Of a stretch of DNA of 64,000 nucleotides, positions 12,899 to 23,618 are shown piece after piece. Origin of the DNA: Diorhabda sublineata (lineage: Eukaryota > Arthropoda > Insecta > Coleoptera > Chrysomelidae); contig NC_079476.1 of assembly GCF_026230105.1 (NCBI RefSeq), positions 29,378,559 to 29,442,558 on the forward strand, given 5' to 3'. Below the pieces are notes generated by a model. It was not told where the DNA came from. It worked only from the letters and a program-made list of their open reading frames with translations, and searched no databases. Both the position numbers and the translations under genes were made by a program. The number at the start of each line of letters is the position of its first letter. The stretch's first letter is position 1.

Positions 12899-13275
12899 TG
12901 TTTGCCGATTTCTGTTAAACGAAAACTTATTATAAAACTGGCCGAAACAAGACAACAACAAACATTTTTTAGGACATTACCGTGAAACTGATTTAGTTAA
13001 TCATTGTAGGAGAAAAGTACTACGACTAGTATTAAATTGCGTACCGAAATATTCTTATAAACAATATAGCGTATCGAAATATTCTTATAAACAATATTTT
13101 TTCGTAACTGGACTGACCGACAACTGGCCCAGGAAATTCCCAGTTCTGTTCTTTTGGGAATTTGGGAAACCCAAATTACCTTTCTTTTATGACCTACATT
13201 TCCTAACGACTTGCGATTAACCTAATCTTCTCCAATATATACTTTTCCGATTGTGATGTAACTCTCATGGTACTC

Positions 13276-13280
<5 letters not shown>

Positions 13281-13338
<58 letters not shown>
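13281..13338. repeat. (AT)n microsatellite, 58 bp
   Basis: Perfect alternating AT, 29 units, lying between the left arm of one fold-back element and a small hairpin element. Confidence 0.98.
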
Positions 13339-13339
<1 letters not shown>

Positions 13340-13341
<2 letters not shown>

Positions 13342-13545
13342 TCTAAATGTTCTTGATTTTAGGTCTTTTCTGTTTCAAAATTAGTTTTTTTGCGATAGTT
13401 TTCAAAGATAAATTTTGACATTTCGACTTTTCTTTAAGTATTTATCATTTTATGATTAATATTAATTTTGATAAAGACTTAAAGAAAAATCGAAAAGTCA
13501 AAATTTAGGTTTCAATTAAAAACTATCAAAAAAAACTAAGAAATA
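13340..13545. mobile_element. Small hairpin element, same family as 9011-9716
   Basis: It begins ATCTAAATGTTCTTGATTTTAGG, the same end as the 9011 element. Its halves are near-perfect inverted repeats centred near 13460 (TTTCGACTTTTC against GAAAAATCGAAAAG; GATAGTTTT against AAAACTATC). Confidence 0.65.
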
Positions 13546-14600
13546 AGAAATTATATATCAAAATCGTTGCACAAATAGTATTTATTATTTCTAAATAATA
13601 TTTATTAATTTACCTTTGTCTTATATAAATCCTGTTTTCAATATCCATCTGAAATCTATTGTACTGAAATAACGAGTCAATATATTTTGTTACAAATAAT
13701 TTCTTTCTACTCGAAGATTGTTCATATTTGGTGACACAAGTTTAATTAATAAATAGTGTTGATGCGACGATTTATATATAGTCGGAGAGTATGTTGGCCA
13801 AACATGCCAAACGGAAAGGTATTTTGGAGAGAATTAGGGTTACTCTATGCCGTTAGGAAATTTAGAAGGTCATAAAAGAAAGGTAATTTGGAATTCCCTG
13901 GGTCAGTTGTCGGTCAGTCGGGTGGCGAAACAATTTTGTTTTATTGAGGTAGTTGTTCGGAGAAATAGTCGAAGGATGAAAAATGTAGTGAATGAAAGTG
14001 TACCTGTATTATGTATCACTACATGCGTCGGGTGAGTGCGCTTGGAATGGTTGGCAGGATCAACTTGATTTATTTTCTAAACGAGACGTCACCAGATGAC
14101 AATGACGTGAATATCTACTTACGAAATGAACGGGTACAAGCAACAGTATTCCGTCAACAATCAACCAACCGATGGATTTTCCTGCAGGTACACCACGTGC
14201 AATCTTCCTGACGCATTTAAAAATAGAGTATATAGGTACACTTGCATTTATAACATTTTTCATCCTTCAAGATTTCAACCTATCAACTACTTCAATATTC
14301 CCTGTAGTTCCGAATTGTCTTATTTTGATAATGTCAAATGTCATTACATATTCAATTTCCTCACAGCAAGCAATTAGCCTAATCGTCTCCAATATACCTT
14401 TCTAATTAACAAGTAAATATTTATAATACAAAATATTGAACTCATTGACCCTTATTAATGGATTGAAATAATTATATTGAATTTGCTATCTTTAAATAAT
14501 TTTTTATAATAATAATTTTATCATATCATTTTCATTTTCTGGTTATATTTTCTGTTTTATATTTCAATTTGGTATATTGTTATATAAGAAACTTTGATAC

Positions 14601-14749
14601 GTACAAATGTTATCATCTAAGAATGGCAATCTCTTCTACCATAGGAAAATTGCTAATGAAATTACTTCTCCACTAGTCAACAATTCACATCACTGTGTTA
14701 GCTACAATTGTAGGTTATTGTAAGCAAAACTTTGAATTTGATCTCTTTA
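14601..14749. other. Unassigned sequence right of duplication unit 2
   Basis: Nothing recognised. Confidence 0.4.
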
Positions 14750-15000
14750 AAAAACTGCGCTTGGCTATCAATACATTCATCCCAATATTGAATCCATGAT
14801 AGAAATCATTTCGGGAAGGCTCCCATTTTTCAGTTTCAACCTGATCAGTATGAATAATAGTGTCAAAACTTCTCATTTTTATTGTTCCACATATGGTGCT
14901 ATATCTGTTAAGTAAGGCGGATATAGACAGACAAGCGCGTCAAAAGCGTCTTGTGACATGTTGAAAAAGAAAGCCGATGCTCATCTTCTTCAACAAACTT
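14750..15000 (-). pseudogene. Probable mariner-like transposase relic (C-terminal part)
   Basis: On the minus strand, one frame reads LYPPYLTDIAPY, resembling the PPYSPDLAP block around the third catalytic aspartate of mariner transposases. Downstream, in shifted frames, come FDTIIHT and DECIDSQAQFF, in the order expected of a mariner C-terminus (RW-KCI--xG-YF). Several frame changes and stops are needed, so it is inactive. Parts of the same stretch could instead be read as a Harbinger-like MSQDAFDALV motif. I prefer mariner because two blocks occur in the right order. Confidence 0.4.
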
Positions 15001-16035
15001 GTTCATCTTTTTTCTCTCAATTCACTACTTCAAGACCATTGTGAATCACTCTTGGACTTTGTAATTCTCATATTATCACCATGGACAGATAATTATTTTG
15101 TAAACCTCATCGACACCTCGACGATCTCACAAAAACGTTCACGTTCACAGTATCGTAGAGTTTACATTTTTTATTATACTGAATTTACATTAAATTCTTT
15201 CTAGACCGAGGTTTATAATTTTCTGTTTTGTATTTTTGTACTTTCAGCCTGATGTTTTCAACATAGCGGAACTAAATGCACTCCATTATTATTTTTATTA
15301 ATAAGTCGAATTATCTTTTTTTAAACATTACTAATGGAATCATCAACATTGAAGATAAATAATAATAACAGGTACTCCAGTTTATGTAGATTTCTATTTG
15401 TGGAAATAATTAAAAAATACATTAATATTCATATTAATGGATATGAAACATACATACATTAACACATATGCGTTCTACTATTTCGAGAAACTACATATTC
15501 GACCCATGTAAATGATGAAATTCCAAATATGGTTAATACCAAACAAATATCGAACTGTCTAATGGTTTTGTAGATAATAATAAGATCTGGCTGAAGAATG
15601 GATATTCTTGTCGAGCTCCGAGTTAATCGTTTTTTTATTTGAGAAAATTTTCCGACCACTAAGAGGTGTTATCAAACTATCTCTCACTACCTTTGCAAAT
15701 CAAATATAATAAAATCTCTGTTATAATAAGAAATGTGACTGGTTTGATATTATCTTTTAAATATTCACCTTTTGAACCCCTTTATTATTAATAAAAGTAT
15801 CGGTAATACAATTTTGATTATAATTGAAGATAATTCTACATTATTTTCATCCATTGATTGATAAATTATCTAAACTCGAATTCACAGTTTGTTAAAAAAT
15901 AAACTGGCAATTATTCACGAATAACTTTTGTAAATAATTTAAATAAATTGTAACATTTCCTTTAAATACTTTTCATTCCATATACATTTGAAGGAAAATG
16001 AGTTATAAACTTTAGTTTTCAGTTTTCATTGTGAG
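15001..16035. other. Gene-free stretch
   Basis: AT-rich sequence with no supported exon or element. A minus-strand frame at 15459-15659 is unrecognised and probably chance. Confidence 0.45.
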
Positions 16036-16905
16036 AAAAATTTAAAAATATAGCTAGACAAATAAAAACAAGTATTTATAATTGGAAATGGCTCTGTTGG
16101 TTTTCAAAATATTTTCTTTTTTATTAAGAACAATACTTTTTCTGTGTTTGAACGAACTGTCGAAGCATTGTTTCCATTATGGTTGGGGTACCTCCAAAAC
16201 AAGTGATTTGAACGCATCAACCGCTTCTTCAGGTGTTGACCTGACAATTTATTTTTTAAATACAGGAATAAGAAGAAATCATTGGGTGCCAAACAAGGAC
16301 TGTACGGCGGATGATCCATACATTCTATTTTATAACTATTCAAATAGGTATTTGTTTGATCTGATGTGTGAGAGCTCGCATTGTCGTGATGAAAAATGAT
16401 TTGTCTTCTGCTATTGGTTTCCCTGGTTTTTCCAAACACTTCTGGCAAATGAATGTTGCTATCCAATTCAGAATTGACCATTCTACGTTGCTTTAATAGA
16501 ACGGTAACGATATGGCGACACACGAGTACATCCATGCACCGCCTTCTGTCCAGATCTTATAGACATCTTGTTAAGCACAAAGATTGAATTTTTTCTGCAG
16601 TTCTTCGCACTAATCGACACGAGCTGTTTTTTAATGATCGTCAAATTATGCTGCATCCAACGCGAACAAATCTTTTTGACAGCCAAATGTATGAAATATT
16701 GCATGTACGCGAATGGAACTACTGCCCAAGTATGTCACATGACGATTTTGCAATATCAGTTTTCGCACAGCATCGATGTTTTCTGGCACAACAGCCGATT
16801 TTGAAAAACCTAAATGAAATTCATCCTGTAGCGATGTGCGATCACTATTGAATTCGGAAAACCATCCAATCACGGTAACTCGCGATCTATCCATTATGAA
16901 CTATT
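16036..16905 (-). pseudogene. mariner (Mos1-like family) relic, copy A
   Basis: Minus-strand fragments in order: WFSEFNSDRTSLQDEF (DNA-binding region), VVPENIDAVRKLILQNRHVTY (second helix-turn-helix), a decayed middle, HHDNASSHTSDQ (second catalytic Asp), HPPYSPCLAPNDFFLF (third-Asp region) and a C-terminal block ending near 16100. The 34-residue spacing class and wording fit the mariner group of DD34D transposases. Frames shift near 16510 and 16650, and the right-hand inverted repeat and N-terminus are lost. The left end (about 16040-16080) matches the 3' end of copy B in reverse. Three relatives lie at 19028, 30373 and 56665. Confidence 0.85.
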
Positions 16906-17685
16906 TGTTTTACTCTTTCCCATACAGAAAAATTCATTATTGTGAGGTCTGGAGATATAGAAGACCAACTTGTCACATTGTTCTAAACCATTTTGTTCCA
17001 AAATGTTTACTTGGCCTATCAGTAATCCTTCGTGAATAAATCGTGTGTGTAAGTATGCTGATTCAACGTTTTTCAATAAAGAAAGGACCAATAATTCCTA
17101 ATTAACTTTTTTGAAATACTGCCTTTTTGCTTCAATTATTTGAAGGCGATTACATTTGCTGCAATATCGACAGTTTGGGAGGACGAAACATCATTTGTGG
17201 TGACATTTTGAGATCTGCATCTATTGAATTTAAAGCAAATAGTTTCATCATAATGTTTTATATCTTACGTATAATAATTTGTTTCTGTTGTATGTAATCT
17301 CTTGATCAAACGCCAAACAACACTTTTGTTAATTACAGTAGTTGGATACTTGTCACTGAAGAAAGTATTAATCATATTTATCGATCTTCAATCAATTACA
17401 TAACACTGTATCACATAAACTTTTTTGTTTAATAACGTAGTGTTTGACAGCTTATTTATTATTCTTATGGATACAACTTCACTTCTCCATATAGAGAAAT
17501 ATAGGTCTTTTTCTAATTTCAAATACTAAATTTTTCTAAACTGAAATTAGCAGGGCTAGATTTTAAAAAATGAAAATTTGCACGTTTTATCGTTTACAAG
17601 AGTCTAGTTAATGATTCTATTGTTTTGTGTGGAAAAAGAACTGAACTTCTAAATATTGACAATCTTTCTACCAAATCTAGTCTCT
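16906..17685. other. Gene-free stretch between transposon relics
   Basis: The first 200 bases may be decayed 5' sequence of mariner copy A. The last 100 may be the upstream part of the Tc1 relic. Nothing else was seen. Confidence 0.4.
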
Positions 17686-17930
17686 TTCCAGCAATAAAAC
17701 TCAACGTCCTCATTTAGCATAACATTCTATGGTATTTCTTCAAGGAGGTCACGTTAATGTTTTCCCATCTCTATCCCTATCAACAAATTTAAATCCAATA
17801 GAAAATGTGTAGGATACGATAGCGAGAACTTCTAAATTCCACAAGTATCTAACGTAGTTGATTCACGAAGTTGAAATTTATTGCAAAGAGCTATCACTCT
17901 TGTATATTCTAAGAAGCCCAGAGACGTGTA
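17686..17930 (+). pseudogene. Tc1-like transposase relic (C-terminal half)
   Basis: Plus-strand translation gives RPHLA then a short spacer, MVFLQG, and LSTNLNPIENV followed by TAG in place of the usual Trp codon, then DTIAR. This is the Tc1 pattern QDNARPH...SPDLNPIEHVWDxxGRR around the second and third catalytic residues. It continues with a decayed tail to about 17930. Stops and the loss of the N-terminal half make it a fossil. No inverted repeats were found. Confidence 0.75.
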
Positions 17931-19027
17931 TTGAAATAATTTAATAATTAAATTTTATTCTTGGTATATGCGAAAAAAATGTGTTGCAAATGTTATTTTG
18001 TCATTCTTTTCTGACTATCACATTACCAAGAAATCGAGGTCGATAAATTAGTCTTCTTAATATCATGAACTCTATTGTCGAGATACTTCTTTGAAGACCT
18101 TCCAAAAATATTGCAAAATGCTTAAACATCGGATTCAACCTTGAAATTCGATCTCTTTGAAATTTTTTCCACGTAACCATGTACATATTTGAATTAAAAT
18201 TTTTAGGTAGTCATAAAATGAAATATATTGAAATGTTATATAGTATGAAATATTTGAAATATTCAAAATTAGATGTTTTAATATTTCTTATTTCTCATTA
18301 GATCAAAGCAAATGAAAAACTGAATTGAAAAATAATATTCAAAATAATCCAATACTACCACAAAAGAAATTAACAAGTCGAATCTTCAATAAGTATCCGA
18401 ATAAAAAGAGTGACGCCACCTCTTTTCTAAATCTTTAACGAACTACATTTGGTTGATATAAATCTACATTATAGGGGGAAAGACAGAAGGAAGATTATGT
18501 CTTATAGGAAAAAAGTATGACGACATAAATATAACCTAAAAGAATTATAATAAGAAAACGTGCCACGCATTTCGACGAACACTTTTCATATACACGTATT
18601 GTTCTTCTTCCCTCTATCTTCCATAATCTACCATTCGCCAACTGTCACCATCTTCTCTTCCATTTTAGAACCAACAGCCCAGATTTCTGTCATACCCACA
18701 GTTAAATGTCAAATGATATTTCTAGGATTATTTATACTTACGAGCAAATTTCAATTCCCAATTTTACTACAACTAGATTTGCACCAATTTTTCAAACGAA
18801 AATATTATTTATACTGCCAATTTTGTCACAAAATATAATTAAATATAATTCGGTGATTGAACAACAGTTAACTGAAAGTTGAATGTATATGCACTGGATA
18901 AGTTTGAATAAGCTGATAACCACTATCTAGATAACGTGACAATAATTTAGTTTAATGTTTACAAATATACGGTATTTTTTAAATCTTAGAGGTATTCTAT
19001 TCTAAATACATTACGATATAAACTATT
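17931..19027. other. Gene-free stretch
   Basis: The minus-strand frame at 18001-18186 and plus-strand frame at 18560-18838 show no family resemblance. Nothing else was seen. Confidence 0.45.
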
Positions 19028-19426
19028 CGAGGGTTGCTACTTAAGTTTATGGATATGTCAGCATCTGATGTGAATATGTAAAATCTAACAATAACATCCT
19101 AAAATTTAACAATTTTTATTGGTGAACATACTCAGAACGTGCTATTAGAGTTTGTAACACATACTTGAAACATTCATTTTCGTGCGATGCTTTTCCATGA
19201 CTTTTGACGTGGAATAGACCAACAGCAGTGTGTTCAATTAGCTTCTACCTTTGGTGTTAAAGCACCATCGCAATCGAGGTCACATTTCGCTACAAGATGA
19301 ATTTCGTGAAGATTGTCTAAAAACGACAGCTGTGCCCCTAAAACATGGATGCTGTGCGTAAACTGTTATTACAAGATCGTTATGTGATATACCGTGAGAT
19401 TAAGGCATACTTGGGTATTAGTGCCT

Positions 19427-19507
<81 letters not shown>

Positions 19508-20129
19508 CATTTTATGAGCATTTGGATGACAAATTATGGATGTATGCATATGAATCCGAAACTAAACAATAATCGACTGTATGAGTCTTTTAATATGATC
19601 CAAATCCAAGATAAATTGTTCGAGTAGGAAGCAAATAGTTGCATGTTTTTTTTTCGGAATAACTGAACTTGTCGCCACCGTTCAAATAGAGCAAAGAAGT
19701 ACAGTCAATTATGAATGGTACACCAGCATTTATTTGTCAAAAAATAAGAGAAACCAATCATTCTCTACCACGACAATGTGAGCTCTCACACATCAGTTCA
19801 AAGAAAAATGTTTTTCAATAGTCAAAACATCGACTTGTTGTGTCATCCGCCGTACAGTCATTTTTTGGCATATAATGATTTCTCATTCTCGTAGATCAAA
19901 AATAAATTGCGATCAACGTGTTTCTGCACCTGAAGAAGGGGTTGATGCGTTCAAATCACATGTTTTGGAAGTAACTCAATCGGAATGAAAGAAATGCTTC
20001 GACAATTCATGCAAATGCATGCATAAGTGTATTGATTTTAAGGGAGAATATTTTGTAAAACAATGAAGCCAAATCAAATTATAAATATTTGTTTCTATTT
20101 GTATCTCAAAATTTAAGTAGCAACCCTCG
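19028..20129 (+). mobile_element. mariner element, copy B, with both terminal inverted repeats
   Basis: It begins CGAGGGTTGCTACTTAAGTTT and ends with the inverse (AAATTTAAGTAGCAACCCTCG), so both termini survive. TA follows the right end, and TT replaces TA at the left. At 1102 bp it is shorter than a typical 1.3-kb mariner. The transposase frame is broken but recognisable: a start-like FRAMLFHDF near 19170, MDAVRKLLLQDRYVIYREI at 19345, WMYAYESETKQ near 19540, and a C-terminal part with SAPEEGVDAFKSHVLEV and KCIDFKGEYF near 19925-20050. A 75-bp TA microsatellite interrupts the second helix-turn-helix region. Confidence 0.9.
19429..19503. repeat. (TA)n microsatellite inside mariner copy B, 75 bp
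   Basis: A perfect alternating TA tract replacing transposase codons after YLGIS. The two longest open frames here (poly Ile-Tyr) are artefacts of this tract. Confidence 0.98.
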
Positions 20130-20249
20130 TAAGACTGTTTAAAAGTTTATGGTAGATTCAAGTTAATTATTATTTCGTTAGAACTTTGTGAATTTAAAAA
20201 AATAAAGGGAACAAAACTTCACAGTATCTCCACCAAAATACATGATAAA

Positions 20250-20960
20250 AGACAAAATTTGCGAACATTTATATGACCCATGTTTTTAGATAAAAAGTAA
20301 TTTCATTTTCCAACATAGTCTTCTTTGAACTCGATACAATTTGTCTAACTTTCATGCAATTTTGTAATTCTTTATCGCTGACATCAAAAATGCTATTCGT
20401 TTGTTAGAAGGAGTTATATACATATATTCCGCTTTTATTTTCTCCAAAGTAACTGAATACGTTGGCGTAATATCTCATTCCTTAACAAGGTTTTCATTAG
20501 CTACAAAACACGACTATGACCTTCTTGGTGCTGTTTCATCCCGTAAAACCAACTTTTGTAACTATTTTGTGTGCTTTGAGGCATTAACGTTTTGTCTTTA
20601 GATACGAAACTGCAAAAAACTTCTTCATATCGCATTTTATCAGCGACGAACATTCCTTCGAAGATGTTACTAAATCAGGTGAAATGCTTATCACTTCACA
20701 ATCTTTCCAACCGCTTCGTGAATATTTTACATTGCTTTACGTTGTAATTGAACGCCTATAACGTTTTTATCTTTCAGGCTTCTACGTTCATAACTTAATT
20801 CATTAAACCACTTAATTAAAATAGAAATTAATGATGCAGAATTCTTATAGTTTTTATCCAGCTTCATCTTGATTCAAGTGATGCTTTTGTTTGTGTGCAC
20901 ATCTTTCCATTACTATGGCAGCTCAAAACAAGAATCAAGTACCAAATGTGTGTCGACAGT
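20250..20960 (-). pseudogene. mariner relic of a different family (FLJ37770/SETMAR-like type)
   Basis: Minus-strand pieces in order: KNSASLISILIKWFNEL with ERRSLKDK (first DNA-binding region, near 20830), a decayed middle, and KLHES-TNCIEFKEDYV near 20300-20350, matching the L--RW-KCIE--GDYVE tail common in mariner transposases. Frame changes and stops are frequent, and the catalytic blocks are too worn to read. The wording differs from the 19028 family, so it is a separate insertion lying tail to tail with it. Confidence 0.5.
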
Positions 20961-21780
20961 CGCATAGTTGCTTTTCAATTAGGAAGCACCAAATTTTAAA
21001 AAATACATTTTCTTATATAATTGTTTATAAGATGGTATGGCAGGTGCTATCCTAAATGAAGAGAAGTGAACATAATTCTGAATATTTCTTCAGATTGAAC
21101 AGGACATAGTTTTATATTCAATACACTTTCGTACAATACTTACAGAATGACCAAAATTCGTTTCCGGATAAAACACCTCTCGAACAATGCTTTAATAATA
21201 TGAATAAACACAAGGAATTTCTTACTTAAAAATTATTTATATATTATAAGGCGGTGTCATGTAAAATAAAATTAATGCAGAATAATCATTCCAATAATAA
21301 ATAACGTGTTCAGTGAAAAAATAATAATAACAAGTGCACGAAACGTGCAAATTACACAAATATGAAAGATTGTTCCTGTTTAATCCTAAAAGTAAATAAA
21401 TTATATCTAGGTACTCACGTTTTTTTCTGTAATTCTTATTTTATACACAGGATAAAAAATATTTTATTATTGTATACGATGGTGACAACTGCACGTATAA
21501 ATATTGTTACCACGTATACAAAACAACGCAACACTGATTAGTGATAGAGTTAAAAACATTGGTAGCTTAAAGTAGCTTAAATCGTTATTAGATTTGATTA
21601 AAGTTAGTTAAAATTAATTGACCTCAATGTAAAGTTGTAAGCTGTACCAAAAAAACTTTTAAAGCTTTTAAATCATAGTTATTCTTAAAATTTAGATAAA
21701 TCCGTGGAATCAATTGTAATAAATAAATTTTCGTCAAAGTAATTGCATAGAATCGCAGTAGAAAAGGCTAGAAATTATAA
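20961..21780. other. Gene-free stretch
   Basis: AT-rich, no supported feature. Confidence 0.45.
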
Positions 21781-22690
21781 ACATACGAGGGATATTTCTA
21801 AATCACAAAAATAAGTGATAGGAATAGAAAGAATTTTTCCAGAAATAATTGAATGAAAAAGTAGATTGATACTAGCAACAATTTACTGATGAAAAACAAG
21901 AAGCAGGGAAAATAATCATAAGATAAAGCAATACAAAAACTAAAAACTGGTAAAATACCAATATGCAAGGAAAGAAGGAAAAACATTGATATAATAAATG
22001 GAAAGAAGAAAAATTTCACAGAATTATTAATTAAAAATAAAATACAAATATTCCTTTTGGGTAACGGTAAAATCTAAACGACTAATATCAACTCTCAATT
22101 TCGTCTAAAAGCGAAAAAAGATAATATTTCCAATTAAAAAGTAAACAGAATATTGGAAGTAGATGATGTGAGCCTAGACATTTGTATGGATTTAAAATAA
22201 ATTAATGTAGTAATGAAAATAGGACATAAATATATAACTATCAAAGTAGTGTGTTTCCGAAATAGGACTTGAGAAAACATTCTAATATTTAATAATAAAA
22301 ATCAATTGAATTGGAAGACCAGGAACTGGAATAACCTAAAGAATAGAGAAAACAATGAAACCCGTAAAATAAAGTTTTTAAAATAAATAATATATAGACC
22401 AATCTTGAGATTCGACTGTACATCTTGGACTTTAAAGATAACAAAGTAGAATAAAAGGAAGGGAGATTAAGAATATAATTAGAGTATATGGAAACACAAA
22501 CATAAGGAAGAATAATAAAAATAAGAATTAAAATATTTATAGAAGACAGTAAAAACATTATTGGAAACTGAAAGAATGAATGTGAACAAGTATTGAAGAA
22601 GACGATAACAAAAATAATAAGTGCAAAAGGAAGAATATGGAATGTGGAAGATCATGGCAAAGAAAAAAGAGTAAAAAAATAGATTTCTTT
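21781..22690 (+). pseudogene. Possible LINE coding relic (purine-rich strand)
   Basis: The plus strand is strikingly rich in A and G over about 900 bases, and its complement is stop-poor. This bias resembles the coding strand of decayed RTE/jockey-type retrotransposons elsewhere in the window. Short Lys/Glu/Arg/Ile-rich runs occur between many stops, but no reverse-transcriptase motif can be read. It could equally be simple low-complexity sequence. Confidence 0.25.
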
Positions 22691-22700
22691 TGTTGCTTAA

Positions 22701-23498
22701 CACGTTGACTGCCAACTACGAGATAACTCGTAGATTGCTTTCTTTTCTAGGACGCCAACTACGAGTTATATCGTTCGATGTTTACTTGCCATGTTCAAGA
22801 ACAGAAAATTTATGAAAAAACGAACAAAAAATATAATCATAAAAATTAGTTCAAATTTACGAATTAATATAATATTTTATTGTTTGTGGAACTTCTTAAA
22901 GCAATTTTCCACACAAAGGTCTTGATTTTCTTTACATGCTGGACAGAAATAATGCGTATCTCGACGTTTTTTTGCTTGGGTTTTGTCGGACGCGGCTTTT
23001 TTTGTAGTTGGTAGACTCTCTAAATAATGAAGCTCCTGAAATGTCATTTTTTTCGAAACTGGTTGAATCTCTTCTTCAATCAACGTGATGACGAATTTTT
23101 CTCTGAACTTGATCAGTTTCATTTTAGGAGTTACTTTTTGAAAAATTTTGTGAGCATTGTGTATATATATCTCTATAATAATTATTATGTAATGAAACCT
23201 TTTGGGTCATCTAATAGTCTTTCTTAGATTTGCGTAGTACTCAATTTCATTTTGAGTCAGTGGTCTTTTCTTATCTATACTGGATTCTTGATAATTTAAT
23301 CACAATAATAATTATAAAACAAAACACTCAGAAATAACTCGTAGTTGGCTTCCGCGAAGAGATTTATGTTACAAGAAGCCAACTTGTAACACCTTTTTTT
23401 ATGATAACTATGCACTAGAATTTCAGTTTTTAATAATATATTGTAATTAAATCAAATTGTCATTTTAAACGGAATTCTGAACCTTCTAACCCAACGTG
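22701..23498. mobile_element. Internally deleted piggyBac element
   Basis: Bounded by TTAA on both sides (22697-22700 and 23499-23502), it starts CACGTTG and ends CAACGTG, a perfect 7-bp terminal inverted repeat. Subterminal motifs also mirror each other: CCAACTACGAG near 22711 and again near 22753, against CTCGTAGTTGGC near 23338 and AGCCAAC near 23375. TTAA targets with short inverted ends are diagnostic of piggyBac. At 798 bp, most of the transposase is missing and only its tail remains, so the element depends on a helper. Confidence 0.85.
22877..23122 (-). pseudogene. piggyBac transposase C-terminal fragment (cysteine-rich domain)
   Basis: An 81-codon minus-strand frame ends in DTHYFCPACKENQDLC followed by VENCFKKFH. 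The pattern C-x2-C-x5-C-x3-C with a trailing Phe-His is the cysteine-rich zinc-finger tail of piggyBac transposases, which reads inverted-repeat DNA. Upstream residues (ELHYLESLPTTKKAASDK) fit the basic linker before it. The catalytic DDD domain is absent, deleted with the rest of the element. The frame is open to its stop at 22877, so the deletion may be fairly recent. A peptide of only this tail has no transposase activity. Confidence 0.8.
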
Positions 23499-23510
23499 TT
23501 AATTGTCTTG

Positions 23511-23618
23511 ATTTTAGGTCTCTTCTTATTCAAAATTAGATTTTGAAACATATAAAAAATTGACATTTCGACCCATTTTCTTTATCAATAAATCCGAAGA
23601 GACCTGAAATCGAGGCAA
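23511..23618. mobile_element. Very small hairpin element, 9011 family
   Basis: It starts CTTGATTTTAGGTCTCTTC and ends GAAGAGACCTGAAATCGAG, inverted relative to each other, with a centre containing TTGACATTTCGACC. It begins nine bases after the right TTAA of the piggyBac element. Confidence 0.6.

Larger units (their letters stand above)
13090..14410. mobile_element. Nested fold-back cluster inside duplication unit 2
   Basis: The segment 13090-13250 reappears inverted at 13790-13930, sharing GACTGACCGACAACTG and ATTACCTTTCTTTTATGACC. The segment from about 13810 is in turn inverted at 14355-14405, and 13970-14050 is inverted at 14190-14275. As a result 13205-13245 and 14366-14405 are direct repeats (TAACCTAATC/TAGCCTAATC followed by TCCAATATA). 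A microsatellite and a second hairpin sit between the first pair of arms. No transposase was seen. Confidence 0.6.
11130..14600. repeat. Segmental duplication unit 2 (interrupted)
   Basis: This unit aligns with 6040-8790. The alignment is continuous from about 11130 to 13020, then broken by about 1.4 kb of fold-back and microsatellite sequence (13090-14410), and resumes at about 14420-14600. The interruption is absent from unit 1, so it entered unit 2 after the duplication. Confidence 0.75.

Noticed and set aside
14940..15000. Harbinger-type MSQDAFDALV reading on the minus strand
   Set aside because: Only one short block fits; the adjoining blocks agree better with a mariner C-terminus.
19345..19627. 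Two open frames of poly Ile-Tyr
   Set aside because: They are translations of the TA microsatellite inside mariner copy B.
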